Part shown: positions 17,116-24,114 of the stretch, in pieces
Position numbering within the stretch: position 1 is the first letter of the stretch
How the letters are laid out: each line of letters starts with the position of its first letter
DNA from: 55-13 sp037190145
GTDB lineage: Bacteria > Armatimonadota > Fimbriimonadia > Fimbriimonadales > Fimbriimonadaceae
Direction: 5' to 3'
Length of the DNA stretch: 64,000 nucleotides
Assembly (NCBI GenBank): GCA_037190145.1
Contig: JBBCJU010000010.1
Location: forward strand, 62,001-126,000
Notes under the pieces: model-generated
What the model was told of the DNA's origin: nothing
The model's input: the letters and a program-made list of their open reading frames with translations, nothing else
The model's database searches: none
Made by a program: the position numbers and the translations under genes

Positions 17116-17727
17116 CTAGAAGAGCCAGTCGATAATCCTTGTCAAAATGCCTCGGCGCTGGCGATCAGCGGCTAAGCCTTTTCCTAAATTGGTGATGCGT
17201 GCTTCGGCAACTCGCTCGCTGAGTACAGAGTTGTCTGAGCGAATGTCATCCTCTCGAACGATTCCGCTAAAAGTGATCTGCTGCTCTTCACGGTTGACCT
17301 TAATCATCCGAACCCCTTCGATCACCATGTTTCCATTGGGCAAGACCTGCTTAACGGTGACGGTAACGCGGGCGGTTAATTTTCCGGTCTGCGTTGTAGA
17401 ACCCGTACCGCTGTTATTGGAAGAGTTCCCTGTAGATAGCCCACCAAGTAGCTGGTCAATGAGCGGAATCTTAAAGGAGGTGAGGAAGGGTAGAACCGAC
17501 TTGGCAACGCTGTTGTCATCCTTCTTTGCCGCATTGGTGGTGACACTGTAATTCGCGCTGGAGCTTTCGCTCACAACGATCGTGAGGATGTCGCCAACTG
17601 CCTTTGCGGTGCGACTCAGATACGGATTCTTCATCCCTTTGTTAAACAGGGAGCCCGCGTCTTGGTCGCTCTGTGCGATTGCTGAACCAACGCACAGGCC
17701 ACAGATCAATAGCCCTAGAGCTTTCAT
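17116..17727 (-). CDS. flgH: Flagellar L-ring protein, apparently non-lipidated
   Basis: FlgH forms the outer-membrane ring of the flagellum, which shows that the cell is diderm. The 203-residue product has the family core (SLFNKGMKNPYLSRTAKAVGDILTIVVSE..SANYSVTTNA, LTARVTVTVKQVLPNGNMVIEG, FSGIVREDDI). Classical FlgH is a lipoprotein, but here the signal ends in GSAIAQS with no Cys at the cleavage site. The only Cys residues lie inside the hydrophobic segment, so lipid anchoring is not evident. The 3' end has the usual RRGILTRIIDWLF. It overlaps flgA by 4 bases. Confidence 0.93.
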   Translation of the reverse strand: MKALGLLICGLCVGSAIAQSDQDAGSLFNKGMKNPYLSRTAKAVGDILTIVVSESSSANYSVTTNAAKKDDNSVAKSVLPFLTSFKIPLIDQLLGGLSTGNSSNNSGTGSTTQTGKLTARVTVTVKQVLPNGNMVIEGVRMIKVNREEQQITFSGIVREDDIRSDNSVLSERVAEARITNLGKGLAADRQRRGILTRIIDWLF

Positions 17728-18515
17728 AACTTCACCTCGACTTCTGATGTAGACAGCACGGTGCCCTGATGGACAGAGCCTGTACTGGACACAACTGTGA
17801 TGGACTGACCGACGTAGCCGCCGCTGCGGGCTCGTCCGATTAGCTCGATGGTGGCACCGGCACTTTTAAGGAAGATGCGCACGGCGTCTCCTGATTTGAT
17901 AGAGGCTGTACTGCTGGCATCTACATCAAGCTGAATGTTTCGTGAATTCACTCGTTTCCCATCCACCACAACCGTAACGAGGACCGTGAATCCACGCTGA
18001 TTTTTGGATGGCTTGCCGGTTGTGAACTGAACGTTCCCGAGGGGAGCCAGAAAATCTGGGAAGCTTTGGCTGTTTTGCATGGTCACTTGTGGACCGACTA
18101 AGGGTTCTGCGGCCTGCTTTGCGGCTTGGACAAAAAGCTCAAGTTCTATCTTTTGAACTTTGAGGGCAACTTTTGCATCCTGGGAAACTCGAATCTCAAA
18201 ATCCTTAGCCTTTAGCCCAGATGTAAGCAAGAGCCCTTGGACTCGGGAGGCAACGATGGGGCGTGGGATACCGGCGACCGGAGCCATTCCCATGTCAATC
18301 TGCTCTAGTCGGGCTTTTAAATCTTCAGAAGCGCTGATCTCCGCGACATCGCCCAACGTGAATCTAGGTCCGGTCACTTCACTCAGCGAGCGGATGTTCA
18401 CAATTGCCTTCAGGCTAGCTGTCGCTTTGGGCGGCGCTTTTTCAACGCCGTAGACCTTAACTTGCGCGGAGGCTACGACGGATAGGCAGATGAGGGGTAG
18501 GCAGAGAATTTTCAT
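17724..18515 (-). CDS. flgA: P-ring formation chaperone FlgA
   Basis: FlgA is a periplasmic chaperone for FlgI. The 263-residue product has a short signal peptide (MKILCLPLICLSVVASAQ) and a C-terminal SAF-like domain (about residues 115-263) containing RVNSRNIQLDVDASSTASIKSGDAVRIF and SITVVSSTGSVHQGTVLS. The start shares one base with the flgG stop, and the stop overlaps flgH, so the gene is tightly coupled on both sides. Confidence 0.9.
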   Translation of the reverse strand: MKILCLPLICLSVVASAQVKVYGVEKAPPKATASLKAIVNIRSLSEVTGPRFTLGDVAEISASEDLKARLEQIDMGMAPVAGIPRPIVASRVQGLLLTSGLKAKDFEIRVSQDAKVALKVQKIELELFVQAAKQAAEPLVGPQVTMQNSQSFPDFLAPLGNVQFTTGKPSKNQRGFTVLVTVVVDGKRVNSRNIQLDVDASSTASIKSGDAVRIFLKSAGATIELIGRARSGGYVGQSITVVSSTGSVHQGTVLSTSEVEVKL

Positions 18516-19303
18516 TATCGCTTCAACTGGTTTAACTGGCCAAGCATGTCGTCGGCGGTTTGGATTGCTTTAGAGTTGATCTCATAGGCTCGCTGAGCCA
18601 TGATCATTCGAACCATCTCTTCAACCACCTGAACGTTAGAACCTTCGAGGAATCGAGACTGGAGCTCTCCAGATCCGTTTTCTCCTGGGTTAGAAACCGT
18701 GGGTTCTCCACTGGCTCCACCGGGTAGGTAAAGGTTTTGCCCGATACGGGTCATGCCAGCGGGGTTACTGAAGGTTGCAATTTGGATAACGCCTAGCTCT
18801 GCCGGTTCATTGGTGCCCGCGAGGACGGCCGTCACGCTTCCGTTGCTTGCGATGTTGATCGCAATGGCTCCTTCTGGAATGGTGATCTCTGGGATAACGG
18901 GATAACCGTCGCTTGAGACAAGCAAACCATTGGCATCTCGCTTAAAACTTCCATCTCTTGTGTAAGCAATCGTTCCGTCGGCCTTCTGAACTTGGAAGAA
19001 GCCCTCGCCATTGATCGCTGCATCCAAAGCGTTTCCAGTTGCTTGGAGTGGTCCTGCTCCAAAGTTAATAGCGTTAGAACTAAATGCGGCTCCCAAACCT
19101 ACTTGAAGAGAAGTTGGGTTGACGGTTGTGTTGCCGGTGGTGACACCTGATGCTTTGAAAGTCTGGTACATCAAGTCTTGGAATTCGGCCCGCTGCTGCT
19201 TAAAAGACGTGGTGTTGACGTTTGCCAGGTTGTTTGCAATGACGTCAAGGTTGTATTGTTGGGCCACCATTCCGGTGCCGGCAGTATTCAAAGATCGCAT
19301 CAT
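18515..19303 (-). CDS. flgG: Distal rod protein FlgG
   Basis: FlgG builds the distal rod that passes through the P- and L-rings. The 262-residue product has the rod signature QQYNLDVIANNLANVNTTSFKQQRAEFQDLMYQ near the N-terminus and the matching C-terminal EEMVRMIMAQRAYEINSKAIQTADDML. Two ATG codons are in tandem (19303 and 19300). The first overlaps the TGA of a small upstream ORF in an ATGA arrangement, which suggests translational coupling. Confidence 0.96.
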   Translation of the reverse strand: MMRSLNTAGTGMVAQQYNLDVIANNLANVNTTSFKQQRAEFQDLMYQTFKASGVTTGNTTVNPTSLQVGLGAAFSSNAINFGAGPLQATGNALDAAINGEGFFQVQKADGTIAYTRDGSFKRDANGLLVSSDGYPVIPEITIPEGAIAINIASNGSVTAVLAGTNEPAELGVIQIATFSNPAGMTRIGQNLYLPGGASGEPTVSNPGENGSGELQSRFLEGSNVQVVEEMVRMIMAQRAYEINSKAIQTADDMLGQLNQLKR

Positions 19304-19470
19304 AGGCTTATCATTCGCTTGGGCAAAGGGTATTGAGCATGAAGACTGAGCCTCATTGAGCCCACGTCTACGTTCCCGTACCGGCTTGCCGCTATGTTTG
19401 GGTTCTTAACGATCAGCGGTAAAGCTTTACGCCAGATTCCCGGTTGTTGCCATCCTTGAGTTTCTTTCAC
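19300..19470 (-). CDS. Small unknown protein coupled to flgG (56 aa)
   Basis: This frame starts at GTG (19470-19468), nine bases after an AAGGA, and stops at TGA (19302-19300) that overlaps the flgG ATG as ATGA. The 56-residue product is basic with Trp and Pro near the start (GWQQPGIWRKALPLIV) and a polar tail (HAQYPLPKRMISL). The frame remains open for another 20 or so codons upstream but has no standard start there. The exact coupling and the ribosome-site spacing support a real gene. No family is recognised, and there is no signal peptide or clear membrane segment. Confidence 0.5.
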   Translation of the reverse strand: MKETQGWQQPGIWRKALPLIVKNPNIAASRYGNVDVGSMRLSLHAQYPLPKRMISL

Positions 19471-19532
19471 GAGGATCGATCCTTCACCTCGTTTTGCCTC
19501 CCTTTCCGATCCTTCGGAGTAGGGGCCAGCTA

Positions 19533-20270
19533 TTACTCGTTTAGGCTACTAATGAGTCGTTGCAGTAGTTCATCCTGGCTTTGGATATTCTTCTGCGAGA
19601 GTTCAAAGAGTCGACCGATCTTGATCATGTCGAGCATAGATTCGATCGCGTTGACGTTAGATGCTTCGATAGATGAAGCTTCAATCGGACTTTCGTCGAG
19701 CGGAACAGTTGTTCCCTCGATATCAAAAAGGTTATCGCCGGTCTTAACAAATCGGCTGTTGGGCCCGAGATCAAAAACTCCAACCTGAGCTACCAAAGCG
19801 CCGTTGACCATAATCCGGCCTCCACTCTGCACTTCCATTACGCCGGTTGGAATATTGATCTCGTCTCCGTTTGGATCCAAAACAGGATTCCCAGACTTGG
19901 TGACTAACCTTCGCTGGTCATCTAGGCTAAAGGAGCCATCTCGAGTGTATTTCGTCTGGTTGCCAGACTTAATGGCAAACATGCCATTTGGTGAAGCGAT
20001 CGCCATATCCAAAGGATTGTTAGTTTTTGTGATCGCGCCATTTTCTCGAATCGTAAACTCTTCGACGGGTTGAGCTCCAGATCCAAGCTTTCCGACATTC
20101 TCCCCTGTTCCGCCATTGGCGAACATTTGTCTTTGCAGGGTGTCCTGAAAGATGAGACCATCTCGCTTAAAGCCGTTCGTAGATGCGTTCGCCAAGTTAT
20201 TGGCGGTAACGTCCATCCCTCTTTGAAGGGCGGTCATTCCTACTCCGGTCGCGTAAATTCCACGGTTCAT
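19533..20270 (-). CDS. flgF: Proximal rod protein FlgF
   Basis: The product (about 245 residues from the ATG at 20270) starts MNRGIYATGVGMTALQRG, then shows the rod/hook segment DVTANNLANASTNGFKRDGLIFQDTL and the C-terminal IESMLDMIKIGRLFELSQKNIQSQDELL. It is a FlgG-type rod protein; as it precedes flgG and is slightly divergent, FlgF is the best call. A TTG at 20291 would add seven residues, but the family begins near the ATG. It is the first gene of the flagellar operon. A classical sigma28 promoter is not obvious upstream. Confidence 0.88.
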   Translation of the reverse strand: MNRGIYATGVGMTALQRGMDVTANNLANASTNGFKRDGLIFQDTLQRQMFANGGTGENVGKLGSGAQPVEEFTIRENGAITKTNNPLDMAIASPNGMFAIKSGNQTKYTRDGSFSLDDQRRLVTKSGNPVLDPNGDEINIPTGVMEVQSGGRIMVNGALVAQVGVFDLGPNSRFVKTGDNLFDIEGTTVPLDESPIEASSIEASNVNAIESMLDMIKIGRLFELSQKNIQSQDELLQRLISSLNE

Positions 20271-20380
20271 CCCACCATCAGTTGTTGGCAAGCAACTTTA
20301 CGGGCATTAGGGCAAAAACTTCGCAATCTACTTTAGGTTTTCATTTTTGAACTCAAAATGGGATGGCTAAGGCACTGTAA

Positions 20381-21121
20381 ATGATCTCGGTGGTCCTATT
20401 GCAAGATTCACTCCGTCTCATTGTTGTGCAAACGGATCAAGAGCTGTCTGTTGAAGATAAGACGCAGATTTGGATTGAAGTCATCCTACTTGCAGCTTTG
20501 GTTGCATTTCCGTTGTGGGCTGCGTTAGCAGTGCCAGCAAGTACTAGCCATTGGACACTCTTTCAAGATGGTCTTATGCGCTTGGCGCAATACATTCCCA
20601 TTTGTGGGCTCGTGCTTTACTTCATGAGCCGGTCTGGTAAAGGCAAGGCTCACTTCGGTCTTGGAAGAAACCGCGATTTTTTCGGTGTTGTTTCCTTTGT
20701 GGGTGGGCTGATTGTGGTCGGATTCTTCTGTATTTGGCTAGACGATACGCTACGTCAGGCGGTCCAGTCTGGCATGGCCGAACCAGACCTATCTCAACTC
20801 GGTCCCGTTCCTTATACGACAATGCAGTGGATCGGCATGCTTCCCGTGCTGTATGTGGGTGCCGCCTTTGAAGAATTGGTCTTTCGAGGGTTTATGGTAG
20901 CTAGGCTATTGGAAGCAACAAACAACCGATGGCTGGCTGTGTTCTTTCCTTCCGTCATTTTTGGGAGTTACCATATTTATCAAGGATGGGAATGGCTCGT
21001 CGGTTCTACGATCTATGGAATATTGTTTTCTTGGATGTTTATGGAATGGCGGCGCTTAAAGGCACTTATCTGGGCGCACTTTGCATTCAATGCCGTTGCC
21101 TTCTCCTATTACCTCTACTAG
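20381..21121 (+). CDS. CPBP family intramembrane metalloprotease
   Basis: The 246-residue protein has about seven to eight hydrophobic helices and the CPBP (Abi) signature: Glu164-Glu165 with Arg169 in EELVFRG, His198 in FGSYHIYQG, and His233/Asn237 in HFAFN. These residues form the intramembrane metal site of Rce1-like proteases. In bacteria the family takes part in processing of peptides or self-immunity; the substrate here is unknown. It is divergent from the flagellar operon, with 110 bases between starts. Confidence 0.85.
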   Translation: MISVVLLQDSLRLIVVQTDQELSVEDKTQIWIEVILLAALVAFPLWAALAVPASTSHWTLFQDGLMRLAQYIPICGLVLYFMSRSGKGKAHFGLGRNRDFFGVVSFVGGLIVVGFFCIWLDDTLRQAVQSGMAEPDLSQLGPVPYTTMQWIGMLPVLYVGAAFEELVFRGFMVARLLEATNNRWLAVFFPSVIFGSYHIYQGWEWLVGSTIYGILFSWMFMEWRRLKALIWAHFAFNAVAFSYYLY

Positions 21122-21132
21122 TGGGTGAGGGA

Positions 21133-21138
21133 TAGAAT
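21133..21138 (+). promoter_or_regulatory. -10 box, leaderless layout, HIT-like gene
   Basis: TAGAAT ends six bases before the ATG at 21145, so the transcript would begin at the start codon. Confidence 0.5.
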
Positions 21139-21144
21139 GTCACT

Positions 21145-21579
21145 ATGACGCCAGCTGCGCGATTGGCCCAATTGGAAAGAGGGGAGAACCCAGCCATGAT
21201 CGCAAAACTCCCAAGTGGTTTTGCGGTCATGGGAGATTCACAATTCCTTCCCGGATACTGCTTGTTGCTTGCTTACCCTCAAGTGGGAAAGCTAAATGAT
21301 TTGCAGGGGGCGGCACGAACTCAGTTTCTAGAGGATATGGCCCGATTGGGTGACGCCATCCTTGGTGCGACGGCTGCGGTCCGCATCAACTACAGTATCT
21401 ACGGAAACTTAGATCCTTTCCTTCATGCTCATCTGTTTCCACGTTACGAATCGGAAGCTAATGAGCTTGCAACCATTCCTCCCATGTCAATCCCACCAGA
21501 AGTCCGCGGACATGCTGATCATGCCTTTGATGCCACCAAACATGGCGAACTCATGTTAGCGATTCGCGACCGGCTGTGA
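21145..21579 (+). CDS. HIT-like domain protein
   Basis: The 144-residue product resembles the HIT nucleotide-hydrolase fold: an N-terminal strand region (FAVMGDSQFLPGYCLLLAYPQV), a helix, then NYSIYGNLDPFLHAHLFPRY, where His94-x-His96-x-x-Pro is close to the HIT triad (HxHxH) with the third His replaced. Such proteins hydrolyse or transfer nucleoside phosphates. Loss of one His leaves the activity uncertain. Its 3' end overlaps the convergent lipoprotein gene by 24 bases. Confidence 0.6.
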   Translation: MTPAARLAQLERGENPAMIAKLPSGFAVMGDSQFLPGYCLLLAYPQVGKLNDLQGAARTQFLEDMARLGDAILGATAAVRINYSIYGNLDPFLHAHLFPRYESEANELATIPPMSIPPEVRGHADHAFDATKHGELMLAIRDRL

Positions 21580-21924
21580 AGTTTTTCTCTTAAACTGCCA
21601 ACTCTTCGAGTCAACGCCTTCGTGAATGGCGATGAGCTTTGAACCATCCGCGCGATAATGGCTCGGAAGAAGATTGCAGACTTCATCAGATCCAGACAGG
21701 TAGACCTGCCCATTGCCGGACTTCCAAGTTCCTGCCATTTGGAGTTGGCCAAAAGTAGCCAGGAAGTTTCCCTGTGGCTGCAGGTTAAGTTCTCCAACAA
21801 TCGTCTCTTTCCCGCCAGCTTGCGAAACTTCCGTAGAATAGGTTCCGGTTACATCGATATCGCCTGAGCATCCAATCAAAAGCAAAGGGGCGATGGTTAG
21901 GTATAGATTCTTTAAAATAGACAT
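21556..21924 (-). CDS. Small lipoprotein, unknown
   Basis: The 122-residue product has a signal peptide with lipobox LLIGC (Cys at about residue 19). The mature part begins with Ser-Gly-Asp and reads GTYSTEV..GELNLQPQGNFLATFGQLQMAGTWKSGNGQVYL, a short run of beta strands like a small lipocalin/META-type sheet that measures an expected-versus-observed pattern in many lipoproteins of unknown role. It overlaps the HIT-like gene end by 24 bases. Confidence 0.55.
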   Translation of the reverse strand: MSILKNLYLTIAPLLLIGCSGDIDVTGTYSTEVSQAGGKETIVGELNLQPQGNFLATFGQLQMAGTWKSGNGQVYLSGSDEVCNLLPSHYRADGSKLIAIHEGVDSKSWQFKRKTSQPVANR

Positions 21925-21973
21925 AGCCGCCTTCCCAATAGGATTAGCGGCTATGAATTCATTTCAGGAAGGC

Positions 21974-22339
21974 TTATCGAGAGGTCTTTTTGCTTATCTT
22001 TTGGACCTTGCCAACTTTGGTGTGCTTCGCAAGAAGGTCCTTTCGACCTTGTGCAGCACTGTCCTCGCATCCAAAGAATTTGTAGCCCACTCCGGGAACG
22101 AAAACTTTGTAAGCTGCGGGTTCGCCTTTAGCGTTGCAGCAGCCTTCGCCGCCTTTTTCAATCTTCTTTTCTGCCGTGGTTCGGCAGCAAGCCTTTTTGC
22201 CTTCCGCTGCAACTTCCATCTTGCGAGCAATCTTTAAGAATTGATCCTCTTGTGAAGGCTTCTTGGCCTTGCAACAAGGAGCTTGGGCCATGGCAGCTGC
22301 AGCTGCAACAGAAAGAGCAACGGTTAGAAAAATCCTCAT
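21974..22339 (-). CDS. Exported cysteine-rich protein
   Basis: From the ATG at 22339 the product has 121 residues: a signal peptide (MRIFLTVALSVAAAAAMAQA) and a basic mature part with three Cys-Cys pairs (PCCKAKK, ACCRTT, GCCNAK) and a later FFGCEDS. The spacing suggests metal binding or disulphide pairing outside the cytoplasm. The segment VPGVGYKFFGCEDSAAQGRKDLLA looks like a small conserved domain, but I cannot name it. The longer frame from 22411 would bury the signal peptide, so the ATG at 22339 is preferred. Confidence 0.55.
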   Translation of the reverse strand: MRIFLTVALSVAAAAAMAQAPCCKAKKPSQEDQFLKIARKMEVAAEGKKACCRTTAEKKIEKGGEGCCNAKGEPAAYKVFVPGVGYKFFGCEDSAAQGRKDLLAKHTKVGKVQKISKKTSR

Positions 22340-22399
22340 GATTACAATTAAGCATACCAAACGAACCAAAGTTCCCAAAAGCTTCAATGACGGTAAAGG

Positions 22400-22405
22400 T
22401 ATAAT
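22400..22405 (+). promoter_or_regulatory. -10 box of the tRNA-His gene
   Basis: A perfect TATAAT lies 12 bases before the first tRNA base. The -35 region is not clear. Confidence 0.6.
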
Positions 22406-22418
22406 TCCCATTCACGTG

Positions 22419-22494
22419 GCGGGTATAGCTCAGGGGTTAGAGCGCCTCTCTGTGGAAGAGGAGGCCGCGGGTTCGAGACCCGCTATCCGCCCCA
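22419..22494 (+). tRNA. tRNA-His (anticodon GTG)
   Basis: A full cloverleaf is visible: acceptor GCGGGTA pairs with TATCCGC; D-arm GCTC/GAGC; anticodon stem CCTCT/AGAGG with loop CTGTGGA (anticodon GTG); T-arm GCGGG-TTCGAGA-CCCGC. Position 73 is C and CCA is encoded (22492-22494). The base before the acceptor is G (22418), giving the G-1:C73 pair typical of tRNA-His. Confidence 0.97.
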
Positions 22495-22627
22495 AAAGGC
22501 TTTCATGAAAGTTCTCTTGAGAAATAGCATTCGCGTCACTCGGTACTAGCCGAAGTTCCCGGCCTGCCTAGAACGCAGCGGATGGATAATCCCGAAAGGT
22601 TGATTTTGGTCCAGGCGTTCAATCTCA

Positions 22628-22656
22628 TTTACTTGACCAGGGACCCTATTTAGAAT
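22628..22656 (+). promoter_or_regulatory. Probable promoter of prfA
   Basis: TTTACT (22628-22633) and TAGAAT (22651-22656) are 17 bases apart. The ATG at 22666 follows after nine bases, so any leader is at most a few bases long. Confidence 0.55.
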
Positions 22657-22665
22657 TCAAGAAAC

Positions 22666-23733
22666 ATGCTGGATAAGCTTCAAGAAATAGAAAATCGCTT
22701 TAATGCCGTAGAGGCAGGATTCAACGATCCCGCCCTTGTAACCAATCCCAAAGAGATGCAGCGATTGGGCAAGTTACGCTCTGAGCTAGAGCCGATTGTC
22801 ATCACCATTCGAGAGTATCGAAAAGCACTGGGTGAACTTGAGGATGCTCAGGAGATGCTAAACGACCCCGAGATGCGGGAGATGGCGGCGTCCGAAATCG
22901 ATCCACTACGGCAACTGATCGCAACTCAGGAGGCCAAGTTGAAGACAATGTTGGTTCCCAAGGACCCGTTGGACGACAAGCCGGTAATCGTTGAAATTCG
23001 CCCGGCTGCGGGAGGCGATGAGGCTGCGCTCTTTGCTGGTGAACTCATGCGAATGTACCTGCGTTATGCGGAAAGACTTCGCTGGAAGACTGAGATAGTC
23101 GAGATGGAAGAGAGCGGTATTGGTGGCGTCTCACGAGCCGTTTTCAATATCAATCAACTGGGCGCCTACAGCCAGCTAAAACACGAAAGCGGAGTCCACC
23201 GAGTTCAGCGAGTCCCCGCAACTGAGAGTCAGGGACGCATCCACACCTCAACCGTAACCGTTGCGGTGCTACCTGAGGCCGAGGAAGTCGATATTGAAAT
23301 CAAGAATGACGAGCTCGAAATCTCCACATTCTGCAGCTCATCCGCCGGTGGTCAGCACATGCAGAAGAACGAGACGGCAATTCGAATCATTCACAAGCCA
23401 AGCGGTATTGTCGTGACTTGTCAAGATGAGCGAAGCCAAGCCCAAAACAAGCTGAAAGCCATGGCCGTTCTCCGTGCGAAGGTCTATCAACTGGAACAGG
23501 AGCGATTGACCGCCGAACGGTCGGGAATGAGAAAGGGTCAAATCGGTTCCGGCGATCGAAGTGAAAAGATTCGAACCTACAATTTCCCTCAAAGCCGAAT
23601 CACAGACCACCGAATCGGTTTCCAGTCTCACAATCTAAACGCATTCATGGACGGAGATATCCAAGACATGATCGACGCATTAGTCCAAGACGAGCAGGCG
23701 CGAAAGCTTGCTGATATGGAAGAGGCTGCGTAA
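22666..23733 (+). CDS. prfA: Peptide chain release factor 1
   Basis: RF1 recognises UAA and UAG stop codons and triggers peptide release. The 355-residue product is full length, with the PAT codon-recognition motif (184-186, VPATESQGRIHTS) and the GGQ motif (228-230). The residues around GGQ are unusual: FCSSSAGGQHMQKNE replaces the common FRSSGAGGQHVN. The GGQ itself and the following CQDERSQ are intact, so function is expected. No prmC (GGQ methylase) gene follows. It is followed two bases later by a small gene of unknown function. Confidence 0.96.
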   Translation: MLDKLQEIENRFNAVEAGFNDPALVTNPKEMQRLGKLRSELEPIVITIREYRKALGELEDAQEMLNDPEMREMAASEIDPLRQLIATQEAKLKTMLVPKDPLDDKPVIVEIRPAAGGDEAALFAGELMRMYLRYAERLRWKTEIVEMEESGIGGVSRAVFNINQLGAYSQLKHESGVHRVQRVPATESQGRIHTSTVTVAVLPEAEEVDIEIKNDELEISTFCSSSAGGQHMQKNETAIRIIHKPSGIVVTCQDERSQAQNKLKAMAVLRAKVYQLEQERLTAERSGMRKGQIGSGDRSEKIRTYNFPQSRITDHRIGFQSHNLNAFMDGDIQDMIDALVQDEQARKLADMEEAA

Positions 23734-23735
23734 GC

Positions 23736-24062
23736 GTGACGGATCGTGATCCAAATGAAGGCAGTACAGATCCCATGGTTGCGGAGTTTTGGCAACTGGG
23801 AGAAGCGGTCCAAGACCGTCTGATTGAAGCTGGATTTGAGTCTGAAACTGTGGAAGGGATCGCAGTGGATATTCACGACCTGCTGCAGGCATCGGAGAGG
23901 ATTAATTCGACCTTAGCTCCTGCGATCCTGGAGGCTAAATCGGCTGAGGAATTGCAGACGGCAATCGCGGCCCTTAAATGGGAAATGGATCATATTCGCT
24001 GGCATGGTCAGAATGCGTCCGACTACCTCCAAAGCCTGCCCGAAACTCAAAACCTATCGTAA
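23736..24062 (+). CDS. Unknown small acidic protein
   Basis: The 108-residue product starts at a GTG two bases after the prfA stop, so it is probably co-translated with RF1. It is acidic and mostly helical (AVQDRLIEAGFESETVEGIAVDIHDLL, EELQTAIAALKWEMDHIRWH). There is no signal peptide, membrane helix or recognised motif. Position suggests a role connected with translation, but this is only inferred. Confidence 0.5.
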   Translation: MTDRDPNEGSTDPMVAEFWQLGEAVQDRLIEAGFESETVEGIAVDIHDLLQASERINSTLAPAILEAKSAEELQTAIAALKWEMDHIRWHGQNASDYLQSLPETQNLS

Positions 24063-24114
24063 CGCCGAAAGGTGTTGAACGTTTCCCTTTTACGAAGACA
24101 CAAAGGGAGAGACG

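Noticed and set aside
20292..20380. Sigma28 or sigma54 promoter for the flagellar operon
   Set aside because: TAAA and TTGCC strings are present on the minus strand, but spacing and partner boxes do not match TAAA-N15-GCCGATAA or TGGCAC-N5-TTGC.
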